Assembly (NCBI RefSeq): GCF_038007465.1 | Contig: NZ_JBBOXF010000001.1 | Span: 1,266,501-1,330,500 of the forward strand | Direction: 5' to 3' | Length of the DNA: 64,000 bases | From: Sporosarcina sp. FSL K6-1508 | GTDB taxonomy: Bacteria; Bacillota; Bacilli; Bacillales_A; Planococcaceae | Part shown: positions 7,575 to 16,296 of the stretch, piece after piece | How the letters are laid out: every line of letters begins with the position of its first letter | Position numbering within the stretch: position 1 is the stretch's first letter | Notes under the pieces: model-generated | Told to the model about the DNA's origin: nothing | The model's database searches: none | The model's input: only the letters and a program-made list of their open reading frames with translations | Position numbers and translations under genes: made by a program

Positions 7575-8171
7575 ATGAAAAAAACAATATATATCGTTCT
7601 TACGGATACGGGGACTTTGCTGTCAAAAGCGATAGGGATGTACACGCGGAAAGATCTGAATCATACATCTATCGCATTTGATGAAGAGCTAAATGAGATG
7701 TATAGTTTCGGTCGGAAGCAGCGACATAATCCCTTTGTTGGTGGTTTTGTGAAAGAAAGCGCTACGGAAGGGATATTCCGACAGGCGACATGTGCAGTTT
7801 ATAGCTGTGATGTGACGGCGGAGGAATACACGCGGATGCTTGATAAAATCCGAATGATTGAACAGAATAAAGAACTTTATAAATATAATTTTATCGGATT
7901 GTTTGGCGTAGCCGTGAATAAGGGGATTCAACGCAAGCATGCATTTTTCTGTTCGCAATTTGTAGCGATGGTCGTAAATGAAGGTGGCTTGCATATGTTC
8001 AACATTGCTCCAAGTTTAGTACAGCCCCATCATTTTTCGCAACTGCCCTGTTTAAAGCCTGTTTTTGCGGGAGATTTGCAAACCTATTTGGATCAGGCAA
8101 GAGGCCAGCGAGAACAACCGCCTATCCGTATGAGTATGTGGAAAAGTTTAGCGTTTCGGCTGCTCGCCTAA
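7575..8171 (+). CDS. Permuted papain-like (NlpC/P60/YiiX superfamily) hydrolase
   Basis: A 198-residue protein with the order of catalytic residues expected of permuted papain-like amidases: a histidine in LNHTSIAFDE near residue 30 and a cysteine in HAFFCSQFVAMVV near residue 120. Such enzymes act on peptidoglycan peptides or lipid-amide bonds; the substrate here is unknown. No signal peptide is present, so it is probably cytoplasmic. An in-frame ATG at 7536 lacks a ribosome site, while AAGGGG at 7560-7565 fits the ATG at 7575. It stands alone between two terminators. Confidence 0.7.
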   Translation: MKKTIYIVLTDTGTLLSKAIGMYTRKDLNHTSIAFDEELNEMYSFGRKQRHNPFVGGFVKESATEGIFRQATCAVYSCDVTAEEYTRMLDKIRMIEQNKELYKYNFIGLFGVAVNKGIQRKHAFFCSQFVAMVVNEGGLHMFNIAPSLVQPHHFSQLPCLKPVFAGDLQTYLDQARGQREQPPIRMSMWKSLAFRLLA

Positions 8172-8187
8172 AGAAGTCAATAAATGA

Positions 8188-8226
8188 GAGCAATTCTACC
8201 GTCTGGCAGGGATGCTCTCTTTTTGT
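8188..8226 (+). terminator. Intrinsic terminator after the papain-like gene
   Basis: GAGAGCA and TGCTCTC form the base of the stem; five T follow directly. Confidence 0.7.
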
Positions 8227-8458
8227 ATACGAATTTTCTATATCAGTTTCCTCAATACATGATAGTTAGCATCCACGGTAGCCTAAAAAAGAAGCTTGGA
8301 CTATTTTTCTCCATGCTTTTCAGCTTATTTTCTTCGCTTTCCTGTCAATCAATAAAGGTGGAAAGATGAATATAAGGAAAATAAGGACATACTACGTTTG
8401 TCGCAATTCCTGCTAAAACGTGCGATAATAAAGAAAACGATCAAGTAAGGATGACATA

Positions 8459-9655
8459 ATGACAAAAACAATTGATTTACAAGTAAATGCAAGAAATATT
8501 TCCGATTTTAAAAAAGGCTATCCGTTAATTTTAAAGGATGCCATTATTAATTCCAATGTTCTAACCACGGAAGGCACTATTGTTCGATTAGTGGATAAAG
8601 ATCGTCGCTTTGTTGCGAAAGGCTATTATGGCTTGCAAAACAAAGGTCTCGGCTGGGTACTGACGAGAAAAGAGGAAGAAGAAATCGACTTCGACTTTTT
8701 TGAGTCAAGAATCGCCGCGGCACTTGGGAGACGTGAAGCTTTATTTGCAGATGCGTATACGACAGCTTTCCGCGTGTTTAATGGAGAAGGCGATGGCATC
8801 GGTGGATTAACAATCGATTATTTCGATGGCTACTTTGTAGTAAGCTGGTACAGTGAAGGAATTTACTCACTCAAGCATCATGTTTACAGTGTATTTGATA
8901 AAATCATTGATTATAAAGGGATTTATGAGAAAAAACGCTTTGACACGAAAGGCGGATACATCGAGCAGGATGATTTCGTTAAAGGGGAGCAAGGGGATTT
9001 CCCGATTATCGTCAAAGAAAATGGCATGAATTTCGCAGTCAATTTGAATGAAGGTGCAATGACTGGTATTTTCCTTGATCAGCGTGATATGCGCAAAGCG
9101 ATTCGCGATAAGTATTCCGAGGGTAAAAACGTGCTGAATACATTCTCCTATACGGGTGCATTTTCCGTTGCGGCAGTCCTTGGTGGAGCGATGAAGACAA
9201 CAAGTGTCGATTTGGCGAAACGCAGTAATGCAAAAACAATCGAGCAGTTCAGTGTCAACGGCATTGATTATGAACAGCAGGATATCAAAGTGATGGACGT
9301 CTTTGATTACTTCCGTTATGCAAAACGGAATGATTTGAAATTCGATCTAGTCATCCTTGACCCGCCAAGTTTCGCTCGTACCAAAAAGTACACATTCAGT
9401 ACAGCGCAAGATTATCCGGCATTACTAATGGATGCGATTGCGATTACTGAGAAAAATGGCATCATTGTTGCATCGACGAACAACTCGAGTTTCGGCATGA
9501 AGAAATTTAAAACGTTCATCGAGCAAGCGTTCAATGAAGCGGGCTCCCGGTATAAGATTCTTGAGGAATCGACATTGCCTAAAGACTTCCGGACGAACCG
9601 TGATTACCCTGAATTCAACTATTTGAAAGTTGTTATTCTGCAGAAGACAAAATAA
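8459..9655 (+). CDS. RlmI-like class I SAM-dependent rRNA cytosine methyltransferase
   Basis: A 398-residue protein. The N-terminal PUA-like domain (to about residue 75) is followed by a central RlmI-type insert and a Rossmann methyltransferase with NTFSYTGAFSVAAVLGGA (SAM loop, near residue 225) and the DPPSFAR catalytic motif near residue 300. These match the RlmI/YwbD family, which adds m5C to 23S rRNA. The gene is single, with its own terminator. No partner is needed for this activity. Confidence 0.88.
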   Translation: MTKTIDLQVNARNISDFKKGYPLILKDAIINSNVLTTEGTIVRLVDKDRRFVAKGYYGLQNKGLGWVLTRKEEEEIDFDFFESRIAAALGRREALFADAYTTAFRVFNGEGDGIGGLTIDYFDGYFVVSWYSEGIYSLKHHVYSVFDKIIDYKGIYEKKRFDTKGGYIEQDDFVKGEQGDFPIIVKENGMNFAVNLNEGAMTGIFLDQRDMRKAIRDKYSEGKNVLNTFSYTGAFSVAAVLGGAMKTTSVDLAKRSNAKTIEQFSVNGIDYEQQDIKVMDVFDYFRYAKRNDLKFDLVILDPPSFARTKKYTFSTAQDYPALLMDAIAITEKNGIIVASTNNSSFGMKKFKTFIEQAFNEAGSRYKILEESTLPKDFRTNRDYPEFNYLKVVILQKTK

Positions 9656-9667
9656 TTGGGAAATATG

Positions 9668-9700
9668 AAAGCCGTGCCGAAGTTGGCATGGCTTTTTCTA
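9668..9700 (+). terminator. Intrinsic terminator after the RlmI-like gene
   Basis: AAAGCCGTGCC pairs with GGCATGGCTTT (one G-T pair) around a short loop, and the stem runs into a T-rich tail. Confidence 0.85.
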
Positions 9701-9769
9701 TTTAGAAAAGAAGGATAAAGTCTTTCATTCAAGAATTGAATAGGGACAGCGATTGAATGAGGTGGGAAA

Positions 9770-10390
9770 GTGACTGAGGCGATTTTACACGGAATCATTC
9801 TGGCATTCGGCTTGATTGTGCCGTTAGGCGTTCAAAATGTATTTGTATTTAATCAGGGGGCGTTGCAGCCTACGTTTATGAGAGCGATGCCGGTTGTTAT
9901 CACTGCGGGGATTTGCGACACACTTCTAATTGTGGCGGCGGTGTCCGGGGTATCAGTTCTAGTCCTAACGTTTGCCTGGTTGGAAAATATTATTTTCAGT
10001 ATTGGTATTCTTTTTTTACTCTATATCGGTTTTGTTTTATGGAAAAGTGATGTGATGTCGAAGCAGGTGGATGGAGAGCGGTTTTCAGCTAAAAAGCAAA
10101 TCATCTTTGCGGCTTCGGTTTCTCTATTGAACCCTCATGCAATTCTCGATACGATTGGAGTTATCGGATCAAGTTCACTGAATTACACGGGGAATGTACG
10201 TATGGCATTCACGCTGACGACAATCATCGTTTCGTGGTTTTGGTTTTTCGGGATCGCAACTGCCGGGCGCTATTTCGGGAAGTTGGATTCGACAGGCAAG
10301 CTGATGGCGCTGTTGAATAAAGTTTCCGCTTTGGTCGTTTGGGGAATCGCCGTTTATATGGCGATCAGACTTATCAAGAATATGATGTAA
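9770..10390 (+). CDS. LysE/ArgO-family amino acid exporter
   Basis: A 206-residue membrane protein with about six helices. The family signature is at the start (IILAFGLIVPLGVQNVFVFNQG), and a conserved SLLNPHAILDTIGVIG lies in the middle. This matches LysE/ArgO/YggA exporters of basic amino acids. The start is GTG at 9770, with an AGGTGGG site just upstream. The gene is single, closed by a terminator, and convergent with the DUF3021 gene. Confidence 0.88.
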   Translation: MTEAILHGIILAFGLIVPLGVQNVFVFNQGALQPTFMRAMPVVITAGICDTLLIVAAVSGVSVLVLTFAWLENIIFSIGILFLLYIGFVLWKSDVMSKQVDGERFSAKKQIIFAASVSLLNPHAILDTIGVIGSSSLNYTGNVRMAFTLTTIIVSWFWFFGIATAGRYFGKLDSTGKLMALLNKVSALVVWGIAVYMAIRLIKNMM

Positions 10391-10392
10391 GA

Positions 10393-10425
10393 GTCGTGCC
10401 TGGCAACAAACAGGCACGGCTTTTC
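10393..10425 (+). terminator. Intrinsic terminator after the LysE-type gene
   Basis: CGTGCCTG and CAGGCACG form a perfect stem, followed by GCTTTTC. Confidence 0.8.
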
Positions 10426-10440
10426 TGTAATTAAACCGTT

Positions 10441-10496
10441 GCCGGTCATAACCTGTCTCGTGGCGAGCATAACTACGTCCGTGCCGGTCATAACAA
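10441..10496. repeat. 21-bp-phased intergenic array, GTCATAAC type (3 units)
   Basis: The core GTCATAAC (variant AGCATAAC in the middle) starts at 10445, 10466 and 10487, exactly 21 bp apart. Two units share GCCG before the core. The array lies between two convergent genes, right after the terminator. It shares the 21-bp period with five other intergenic arrays in this window. Confidence 0.7.
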
Positions 10497-10521
10497 AAAA
10501 ATAGCGATGAATATTGATAAA

Positions 10522-10932
10522 TCAAAGTCCGTCCAACTCCGCATTCATCTTTTTCGCCTGCCCTCTGAAATAAAGATAGAAAGAAGTCCAAAATACAGAA
10601 TAGAAAACAATGAATAATCCTAATGCGAGTAAAAAGCTTTTTACTGTAAACGGAATCCAACCGATTCCGAATGCGAGAATGAAATACAGAATTACCACTG
10701 TAACGAAATGCAGCGCGGTCTGTTGAGACAAGCGCAAATTTGCATTTTCAAAAAAGAGCGGTGTGACTGTGAAAAACCAGCCGCAGAAAATAGAACCAAG
10801 CGAGTTTTTAAGGAATAATTGTCCATCTAGCATATCTTTATCACTGAATAGCACAACTGAATTGGTCAGAATCACAGCGATGAATGCGCCGAAGAAAATA
10901 CCGATGATACTTCTATATAAAAAGGTTTTCAT
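10522..10932 (-). CDS. DUF3021 family membrane protein
   Basis: A 136-residue protein with four membrane helices in the DUF3021 pattern: a short N-terminal helix starting RSIIGIFFGAFIAVIL, two central helices and a C-terminal helix before a charged tail. DUF3021 proteins are nearly always encoded next to a LytTR DNA-binding protein and are thought to restrain it at the membrane. Here the start overlaps the end of the LytTR gene by 4 bp, so the two are translationally coupled. The function is inferred from this pairing. Confidence 0.85.
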   Translation of the reverse strand: MKTFLYRSIIGIFFGAFIAVILTNSVVLFSDKDMLDGQLFLKNSLGSIFCGWFFTVTPLFFENANLRLSQQTALHFVTVVILYFILAFGIGWIPFTVKSFLLALGLFIVFYSVFWTSFYLYFRGQAKKMNAELDGL

Positions 10933-11387
10933 TCGCTTTTCCTCCTGTTCATTTTCAAGGAATCTTTAATGGAATTGACGTATGTTCTGGAGACGTATTC
11001 TTTTTCCCCTGACTTGAAATACACGCATAGCGTTCCGTTAAACGATGCTTCGAAACGACTCATTTCATGAAGATTAGCAATGACCGATTTAGAAAGCCGG
11101 ATGAATTTACTCGATGGTAGAAACGCTTCAAGTTCATATAATTTCTCTTTTAGTTTAAATGAACCAGCAGCTGTCACAGCGACCACACTATCTTTTTCAG
11201 TATGAAAGTAGTGAATATCCGTCGGTTTTAAAATATGCTGCATATCGCCGTCTCTCCCGACGAGGAACTCCGAATCCTGACCTTTGATGAAATCAAGAAT
11301 TTCTTGTATGGAATCGTCTAATTCTGGGCATTCAATTGTTACTTTGGTTTCTTCGTAATCACGATCAATGTTTAATGATACTTTCAT
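10929..11387 (-). CDS. LytTR-family DNA-binding regulator
   Basis: A 152-residue protein without a receiver domain. The C-terminal half is a LytTR domain (IHYFHTEKDSVVAVT, then FIRLSKSVIANLHEM and VSRTYVNSIKDSL). The start at 11387 (MKVSLNIDRDYEET) has a GGGGTG site; an upstream ATG at 11426 is less well placed. It pairs with the membrane protein DUF3021, which it overlaps by 4 bp, and follows ABC transporter genes on the same strand. Such LytTR/DUF3021 pairs usually control a neighbouring ABC transporter and themselves. Confidence 0.85.
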   Translation of the reverse strand: MKVSLNIDRDYEETKVTIECPELDDSIQEILDFIKGQDSEFLVGRDGDMQHILKPTDIHYFHTEKDSVVAVTAAGSFKLKEKLYELEAFLPSSKFIRLSKSVIANLHEMSRFEASFNGTLCVYFKSGEKEYVSRTYVNSIKDSLKMNRRKSE

Positions 11388-11448
11388 TCCAAATACACCC
11401 CTATCGACAATAGTATATACATCCAATTTACCATTGTCTGATAGTCTG

Positions 11449-12192
11449 TCAAATGCGTTTTTTGTTTGAAATACGGAGAACGAGCAATGCGATAATTACT
11501 AAACAAGAAATGTATCCAATAGAAATAAGTAAGCTATTGTCAAAAGTAAGCTGGTCATTCCAAACTGCAATGAATAAATTATTCATATGAAAGAGCGGAT
11601 TAAAATCGGCAATGACTTGTATGAATTTCGGCATCATACTGATTGGGAATGCAAATCCTCCAGTGAAGATGACAACTTGGAAAATGACGATGGAGAAAAC
11701 CAAAGCACTTTTCATCTCGTTGAAAAAAGAATAAATAGCTGAAGCGATAACAAGCAGAACAGCATTAAGTATGATGAAAAACCCGTAGGCCGTGATGAAA
11801 TTCAATACTTGAAACTGCAAGTCATATACAAGCATGCCAATTGCGTAAATGAACAGGTATCCGAAACTTGTAATGATGATGGAGCGGATGATACTTGACA
11901 GTAAAAGCGTGTTTTTAGAAACGGGTGAAAGTCTGATTCGCTTTTCCACACCCGTTGTACGATGCGTCACCTGATCGAACCCGAAAGCAAAAAATACTGT
12001 GGTGAATGTAATAAGTAAAATATATGACGGTGTATACGTTTGTGCATAACTCAAGTTACCTGCATATGTCTGATCTCCGAACAATTGCCCCATGAAAATA
12101 TACGTAATTGGCGGCACGACAATCGTGAAAACCAAGTAAAACAATTCCCTTGAAAACATAAGTAAGTCGTACTTTAACTGTGTCGCTAACAT
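11449..12192 (-). CDS. ABC-2 type transporter permease
   Basis: A 247-residue integral membrane protein with about six helices and ABC-2 features: a cytosolic start (LATQLKYDLLMFSRELFYL), the early segment VVPPITYIFMGQLFG, and the late segment MMPKFIQVIADFNPLFHM before the last helix. The ATG at 12192 is chosen because a strong AAGGGGGAG precedes it and it follows the ATPase gene by 13 bp. The longer in-frame extension would run into that gene. It forms an exporter with the ATPase encoded next to it. Confidence 0.88.
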   Translation of the reverse strand: MLATQLKYDLLMFSRELFYLVFTIVVPPITYIFMGQLFGDQTYAGNLSYAQTYTPSYILLITFTTVFFAFGFDQVTHRTTGVEKRIRLSPVSKNTLLLSSIIRSIIITSFGYLFIYAIGMLVYDLQFQVLNFITAYGFFIILNAVLLVIASAIYSFFNEMKSALVFSIVIFQVVIFTGGFAFPISMMPKFIQVIADFNPLFHMNNLFIAVWNDQLTFDNSLLISIGYISCLVIIALLVLRISNKKRI

Positions 12193-12205
12193 ATTTTTCT
12201 CCCCC

Positions 12206-12925
12206 TTATATGGATACTTTCTCAAGATAAAATGCATTGACGGATGTATAGCCTGATGCCAAAATACCTTCCGTTGTATCGAAGATTTCATTGACGCCAT
12301 TATCTATAAGCATCACTTTGTCGCAGTACAATTCGATTTCATCCATATTATGTGTTGTTAGAATGACCGTGCCGCCTGTACGCTCGTTGTATTCCATAAT
12401 GTACGTCCAAAGAATATTGCGCATATGCGGATCTAGACCCGTCGTCGGTTCATCTAAAATTAGAAGTTTCGGTTGTGATAAAAAGGCGATGGCCAAGCTT
12501 ACAATCTGTTTCCATCCTCCGGAAAGTTTATCGAAATATTTTTTTCGATGCGGTTGTAACTTGAAATCAGTAATGATTGTTTCGATATCAATGGGCGATT
12601 TGTAATACGCTTTAAATAACCACAGCAACTCCTGCACCTTCAGCGTCTGATAGAACTGAGTCGGCTGGAGGACGACTGAAATTTGTTGTCGAACTTGTTC
12701 CAGCTTGTTAGTTGAAAGTGCCTTTATTTCTTCATCAAAAACGAACACTGTTCCGGTGTCATATTGTTTGATTGTCATAAGGATTTCGAGAAACGTCGAT
12801 TTACCTGCTCCGTTCTTTCCGATGACCCCGATTATTTCGCCTTCTTGTGCTTGAAAATCCAATCCTTTTAAAACGACATTCGTGCCGTAAGCTTTTTTCA
12901 AATTTTTAACGTTGATGATAGTCAT
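12206..12925 (-). CDS. ABC transporter ATP-binding protein
   Basis: A 239-residue ATPase with a Walker A (IGKNGAGKSTFLEIL near residue 40), the signature KLSGGWKQIVSLAIAF near residue 135, Walker B LLILDEPTTGLDP and the H-loop LTTHNMDE. It belongs to the family that drives ABC-2 exporters of drugs, peptides or polysaccharide. GGAGGG precedes the ATG at 12925; the extended frame to 13285 would overlap the divergent VanW gene and is rejected. It leads the set ATPase-permease-LytTR-DUF3021, probably one regulated unit. Confidence 0.9.
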   Translation of the reverse strand: MTIINVKNLKKAYGTNVVLKGLDFQAQEGEIIGVIGKNGAGKSTFLEILMTIKQYDTGTVFVFDEEIKALSTNKLEQVRQQISVVLQPTQFYQTLKVQELLWLFKAYYKSPIDIETIITDFKLQPHRKKYFDKLSGGWKQIVSLAIAFLSQPKLLILDEPTTGLDPHMRNILWTYIMEYNERTGGTVILTTHNMDEIELYCDKVMLIDNGVNEIFDTTEGILASGYTSVNAFYLEKVSI

Positions 12926-13113
12926 TGCAATCCCTCCGTTTGAAATTTCTTTATACCCAAAGTGTATGTTGTAACGGCTTGGTTGTCTGCGGTATTTCGG
13001 TGACAGGCAACAATCGGATAGTGACTTGCAGAAAATTGCACATGAAATGCATAGACTTTTTGGGAAATTCAAAGGACAAAGTGATAAGAAAAGAGAATAA
13101 GTTAGGAGAGGGG

Positions 13114-13938
13114 ATGAAGCGGGTGAATTCATTGAAACCGAAAAAGCGAAGTAAGATGCGTATATTTTTCGGAAAGAAAGTGTATCGGCTGAAACGTTAT
13201 TCAGAGTGGTACATGGACGGAAAAAAGTATGCAATGAAGCGGTCAGTGGAGAAACTGAACCAGGTTGTTTTTCAACACCGAACACCGCTCCTTCGCAAAC
13301 TGAAAGATGTTGATATGGAATTACAAACCAATAAGATTACGAATTTGAAGATAGCAGCAAAACGATTGAACGGAATTGTGATCCAGCCTGGAGAGACATT
13401 TTCCTATTGGCGCTTGATAGGCAGTACAACGAAGCGTAAAGGGTACGTTGCTGGGATGATATTGCATTACGGGCAAGTGACGACAGGCGTTGGCGGGGGG
13501 CTATGTCAGTTGTCGAATTTAATTTATTGGATGACACTTCATACACCGCTAACGATTACAGAGCGCTATCGCCACAGTTACGACGTCTTCCCGGATTCAA
13601 AACGTAATCAGCCGTTCGGCAGCGGCGCTACATGTGCCTATAACTATCTTGATTTGCAACTAAAGAACGAAACAAGTGAACCGTATCAGCTTATCGTCTA
13701 TCTGACGGACGACTCGCTCGTCGGTGAATGGCGTGCGTACCTAGCGGCTAATCGCACCTATAAAGTATACGAGAAAGAACACAGTTTCACACGTGAATCA
13801 TGGGGCGGCTATGTGCGTCATAATACGATTTACAGGGAATCGTACAACCTGAAAGGCGAACTTATCGAGGATGAATTCATTACAGAAAACCATGCGATCA
13901 CGATGTATGAACCATTTTTGTCATATGAGGAGTGTTGA
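13114..13938 (+). CDS. VanW family protein
   Basis: A 274-residue protein with the VanW core: RLNGIVIQPGETFSYWRLIG near residue 85, then VTTGVGGGLCQLSNLIYW and LPLTITERYRHS-like segments. VanW proteins accompany some vancomycin-resistance clusters and many unrelated loci; their biochemistry is unsettled. TTAGGAGAGGGG lies directly before the ATG at 13114, while the frame upstream to 12925 covers the promoter region between divergent genes. There are no vanHAX genes nearby, so glycopeptide resistance is not implied. The next gene starts 2 bp after the stop. Confidence 0.85.
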   Translation: MKRVNSLKPKKRSKMRIFFGKKVYRLKRYSEWYMDGKKYAMKRSVEKLNQVVFQHRTPLLRKLKDVDMELQTNKITNLKIAAKRLNGIVIQPGETFSYWRLIGSTTKRKGYVAGMILHYGQVTTGVGGGLCQLSNLIYWMTLHTPLTITERYRHSYDVFPDSKRNQPFGSGATCAYNYLDLQLKNETSEPYQLIVYLTDDSLVGEWRAYLAANRTYKVYEKEHSFTRESWGGYVRHNTIYRESYNLKGELIEDEFITENHAITMYEPFLSYEEC

Positions 13939-13940
13939 GT

Positions 13941-15050
13941 ATGTTAGGACTGAACAAAGGGGAAGTCAGATTAGTACCGCATGCTACTGGCTGGGAAGAA
14001 GATTTCATTGAGGAAAAAGAATTATTGAGCGAGGCAATTGGAATGCAAGTGGTGGATATTGAACATATGGGAAGTACCTCTATCAAAGGAATTGCCGCGA
14101 AGCCGTTACTGGATATTCTTGTTGGTGTTCGATCAATGGATGATGTAGCGAAATTTGATAAAAAGAGATTAAAAGAAGCCGGTTATTACCATCTTGGTCG
14201 TGTGGAAATAGAAGGGAAAGTTGTTTTCGCTAAGTTTACAAACCTGGAGGATCTGACAAAAACACATGTCCTTCATATTGTAGAATATGGCGGGGATTGG
14301 TGGCAGAAACATACCTTTTTTAGAGATTATTTGAATGAACATCCTGATGTAGCCAAACAATATGAAGCATTGAAGAAAAAGCTGGCTGCCACATATCCGA
14401 ATAATGAGAGTTTATACGCTGATGCGAAATTGAAGTTTGTTGATGAGGTATTAAATAGAAGAGAACCAAGGTCGTTCCTTATTAACGAAGGGAATTTGCA
14501 AGTCCGGGAATTAGAAAGAGTTGATAAGGTCCTACTCTCGAAATGGTTATCAGACCCGGAAATTCTTCGTTATTACGAAGGGCGGGATAATCCGTTCAAT
14601 ATTGAGAAGGTTGAGCAAGAATTCTTTGACTCTGAAGAAAATGTGCTAAGATGCCTGGTTGAATTTAGCGGAATTCCAATTGGCTATGTCCAGTTTTACA
14701 TAGTGGACGAACAGGAAAGACAAATTTACGGCTATGACAACTCATCGGAGATGGTCTACGGAATGGATCAGTTCATAGGCGAGTCCGCTTATTGGGATAA
14801 AGGCATAGGAACACAACTCGTCCGTTCAATGGTGACGTACTTGATAAAAGAAAAAGATGCGGACCGAATTGTGATGGACCCGCAAACGTGGAATGAGCGT
14901 GCAATTCATTGTTATGAAAAATGTGGTTTCGAAAAGGTGAAATTACTACCGGCAAATGAGCTACATGAAGGTGAGTATCGGGATAGTTGGCTGATGGAGC
15001 ATGTTGCTAAAACTGTGGATGTATTAAAAATCAGCTGTGTTCGTATATAA
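13941..15050 (+). CDS. GrpB-GNAT fusion protein (nucleotidyltransferase-like plus acetyltransferase)
   Basis: A 369-residue two-domain protein. Residues 1-175 form a GrpB/DUF domain of the nucleotidyltransferase superfamily (EHMGSTSIKGIAAKPLLDI, then HVLHIVEYGG). Residues from about 185 form a GNAT acetyltransferase of the AAC(6')-type with YWDKGIGTQLVRSMVTYL as acetyl-CoA loop and ERAIHCYEKCGFEKV near the end. GAGGAG fits the ATG at 13941. The fusion suggests a two-step modification of one small molecule. It may follow VanW in one transcript. Confidence 0.85.
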   Translation: MLGLNKGEVRLVPHATGWEEDFIEEKELLSEAIGMQVVDIEHMGSTSIKGIAAKPLLDILVGVRSMDDVAKFDKKRLKEAGYYHLGRVEIEGKVVFAKFTNLEDLTKTHVLHIVEYGGDWWQKHTFFRDYLNEHPDVAKQYEALKKKLAATYPNNESLYADAKLKFVDEVLNRREPRSFLINEGNLQVRELERVDKVLLSKWLSDPEILRYYEGRDNPFNIEKVEQEFFDSEENVLRCLVEFSGIPIGYVQFYIVDEQERQIYGYDNSSEMVYGMDQFIGESAYWDKGIGTQLVRSMVTYLIKEKDADRIVMDPQTWNERAIHCYEKCGFEKVKLLPANELHEGEYRDSWLMEHVAKTVDVLKISCVRI

Positions 15051-15134
15051 GTTGAAATTAAAATGTCTCTTAAATACATTTAGATACGTATTCATCTGTC
15101 AATATATATATAAAGAAATACGGGGAGATGTAAC

Positions 15135-16124
15135 TTGGACCTTGTCTTATCAGAAGAAATAGTATTGAACGACCTTATCAACACTTGTAAACGATTTTTT
15201 GGGTTTAATGTATTAGAAGCTACACCTATAAAACGTGGTTGGTTAAATTTAAAGTGGAGAATAACAACAGATTCTGGTGTTTTTTTAATCAAGCAATATA
15301 ACAAGGAAAGATACAAAAAATATAACCGCGATGAACTCTTATTCGCTTTCTCTCAACAAATGCGATTACATAAAGGAGGTCTTCCATGCCCTAAACTCTA
15401 TTCTTATGAAGATCAGTTTCTTTTAGAATCGGATAAGGGCGAACTTTTTATGTTAATGGAATATTGTGATGGCACTGTAATCCCTCCCGGCAAAATAAAT
15501 GTTCATCAAATGTATGACTTAGGACGGGTAACAGGGAATATGCATGATTTGTTAAATGACCGTACACCAAGGCTTAAGAGAAGATCCGAATTTATCCCTC
15601 CAAGTCGGGAGGAGCGTTTGGCCCATTGGAAATCTGCTTGGAATCATGCGAATATTACTGACAAATCTCATTTACTGCCAATACTAGAAACGCAATATAA
15701 AGTAACTGAAACGATAAATTTGGAAGCCTTTAATCTGAATGAAACTGGGTGGGCCCACCGTGATCTATGGGTAGACAATTTATTGTTCAAAGAGAAAACA
15801 GTAAGTGCCGTTTTGGATTTCGATAGGATGAAATATGACTATCCAAAGCTAGATGTTGCTAGAGCTGTTATATCTGGGGCTTTATATGAAAACAATTTTG
15901 AAGTCTCCCATGTTCAAGCTTTTATAGAAGGATATAGTGAGAAATGTTTAGTTGAGAAAGGATTCATAATTAGCTCATTAAAAATGTTGTGGTTTATGGA
16001 AAGTACATGGTGGATAGATTCAAACATGGATCAGCATAGTGGTCCCCCAGAACGTTTTGCAGAGGAAATGCGTTGGATAGCTGAAAATCAAAAAGAATTG
16101 GAGTCCATGTTAGGGAATGTATAA
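15135..16124 (+). CDS. APH/CotS-like phosphotransferase
   Basis: A 329-residue kinase-fold protein of the aminoglycoside phosphotransferase/CotS/HSK2 superfamily. The nucleotide lobe has VFLIKQYNKERYKKYNRDE, and the catalytic loop reads GWAHRDLWVDNLLF (HxDxxxxN) with the metal-binding VLDFDRMKYD after it. The start is TTG at 15135, with GGGGAG a few bases upstream. Its substrate may be an aminoglycoside, a sugar or a spore-coat/choline-type compound. The neighbours are other group-transfer enzymes. Confidence 0.82.
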   Translation: MDLVLSEEIVLNDLINTCKRFFGFNVLEATPIKRGWLNLKWRITTDSGVFLIKQYNKERYKKYNRDELLFAFSQQMRLHKGGLPCPKLYSYEDQFLLESDKGELFMLMEYCDGTVIPPGKINVHQMYDLGRVTGNMHDLLNDRTPRLKRRSEFIPPSREERLAHWKSAWNHANITDKSHLLPILETQYKVTETINLEAFNLNETGWAHRDLWVDNLLFKEKTVSAVLDFDRMKYDYPKLDVARAVISGALYENNFEVSHVQAFIEGYSEKCLVEKGFIISSLKMLWFMESTWWIDSNMDQHSGPPERFAEEMRWIAENQKELESMLGNV

Positions 16125-16246
16125 TGCTGATCCAAATATCAATGAAGGTAGAGGTACTATCCTGTGAAGCACCGGACGGCGTATTCAAATTGAAACAACC
16201 CCTGGATTTAAACGACTTTATTGTTAGGGTACATAATGATTATTAA
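16124..16246 (+). CDS. Possible small ORF (40 residues) after the kinase gene
   Basis: The ATG overlaps the last base of the kinase stop codon (TAATG) and the frame runs 40 codons to TAA at 16244-16246. The product reads MLIQISMKVEVLSCEAPDGV, then FKLKQPLDLNDFIVRV, which looks protein-like. An AGGGA lies about 11 bases upstream. It could be a translationally coupled small gene or the remnant start of a larger one; no family is recognised. Confidence 0.3.
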   Translation: MLIQISMKVEVLSCEAPDGVFKLKQPLDLNDFIVRVHNDY

Positions 16247-16296
16247 TATAAGTAACCATCAATAGATCTTGAAATTGATTGGAGAGAGGTGAGTCC

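Noticed and set aside
8184..8369. 61-codon frame after the papain-like gene
   Set aside because: It begins inside a terminator hairpin, has no ribosome site and no protein-like character.
12926..13285. Upstream extension of the ABC ATPase gene
   Set aside because: The extension would run across the VanW gene on the other strand; the product from 12925 has the exact family start and a strong GGAGGG.
13114..13938. Vancomycin resistance cluster
   Set aside because: Only a VanW-type protein is present; no ligase, dehydrogenase, dipeptidase or two-component genes accompany it.
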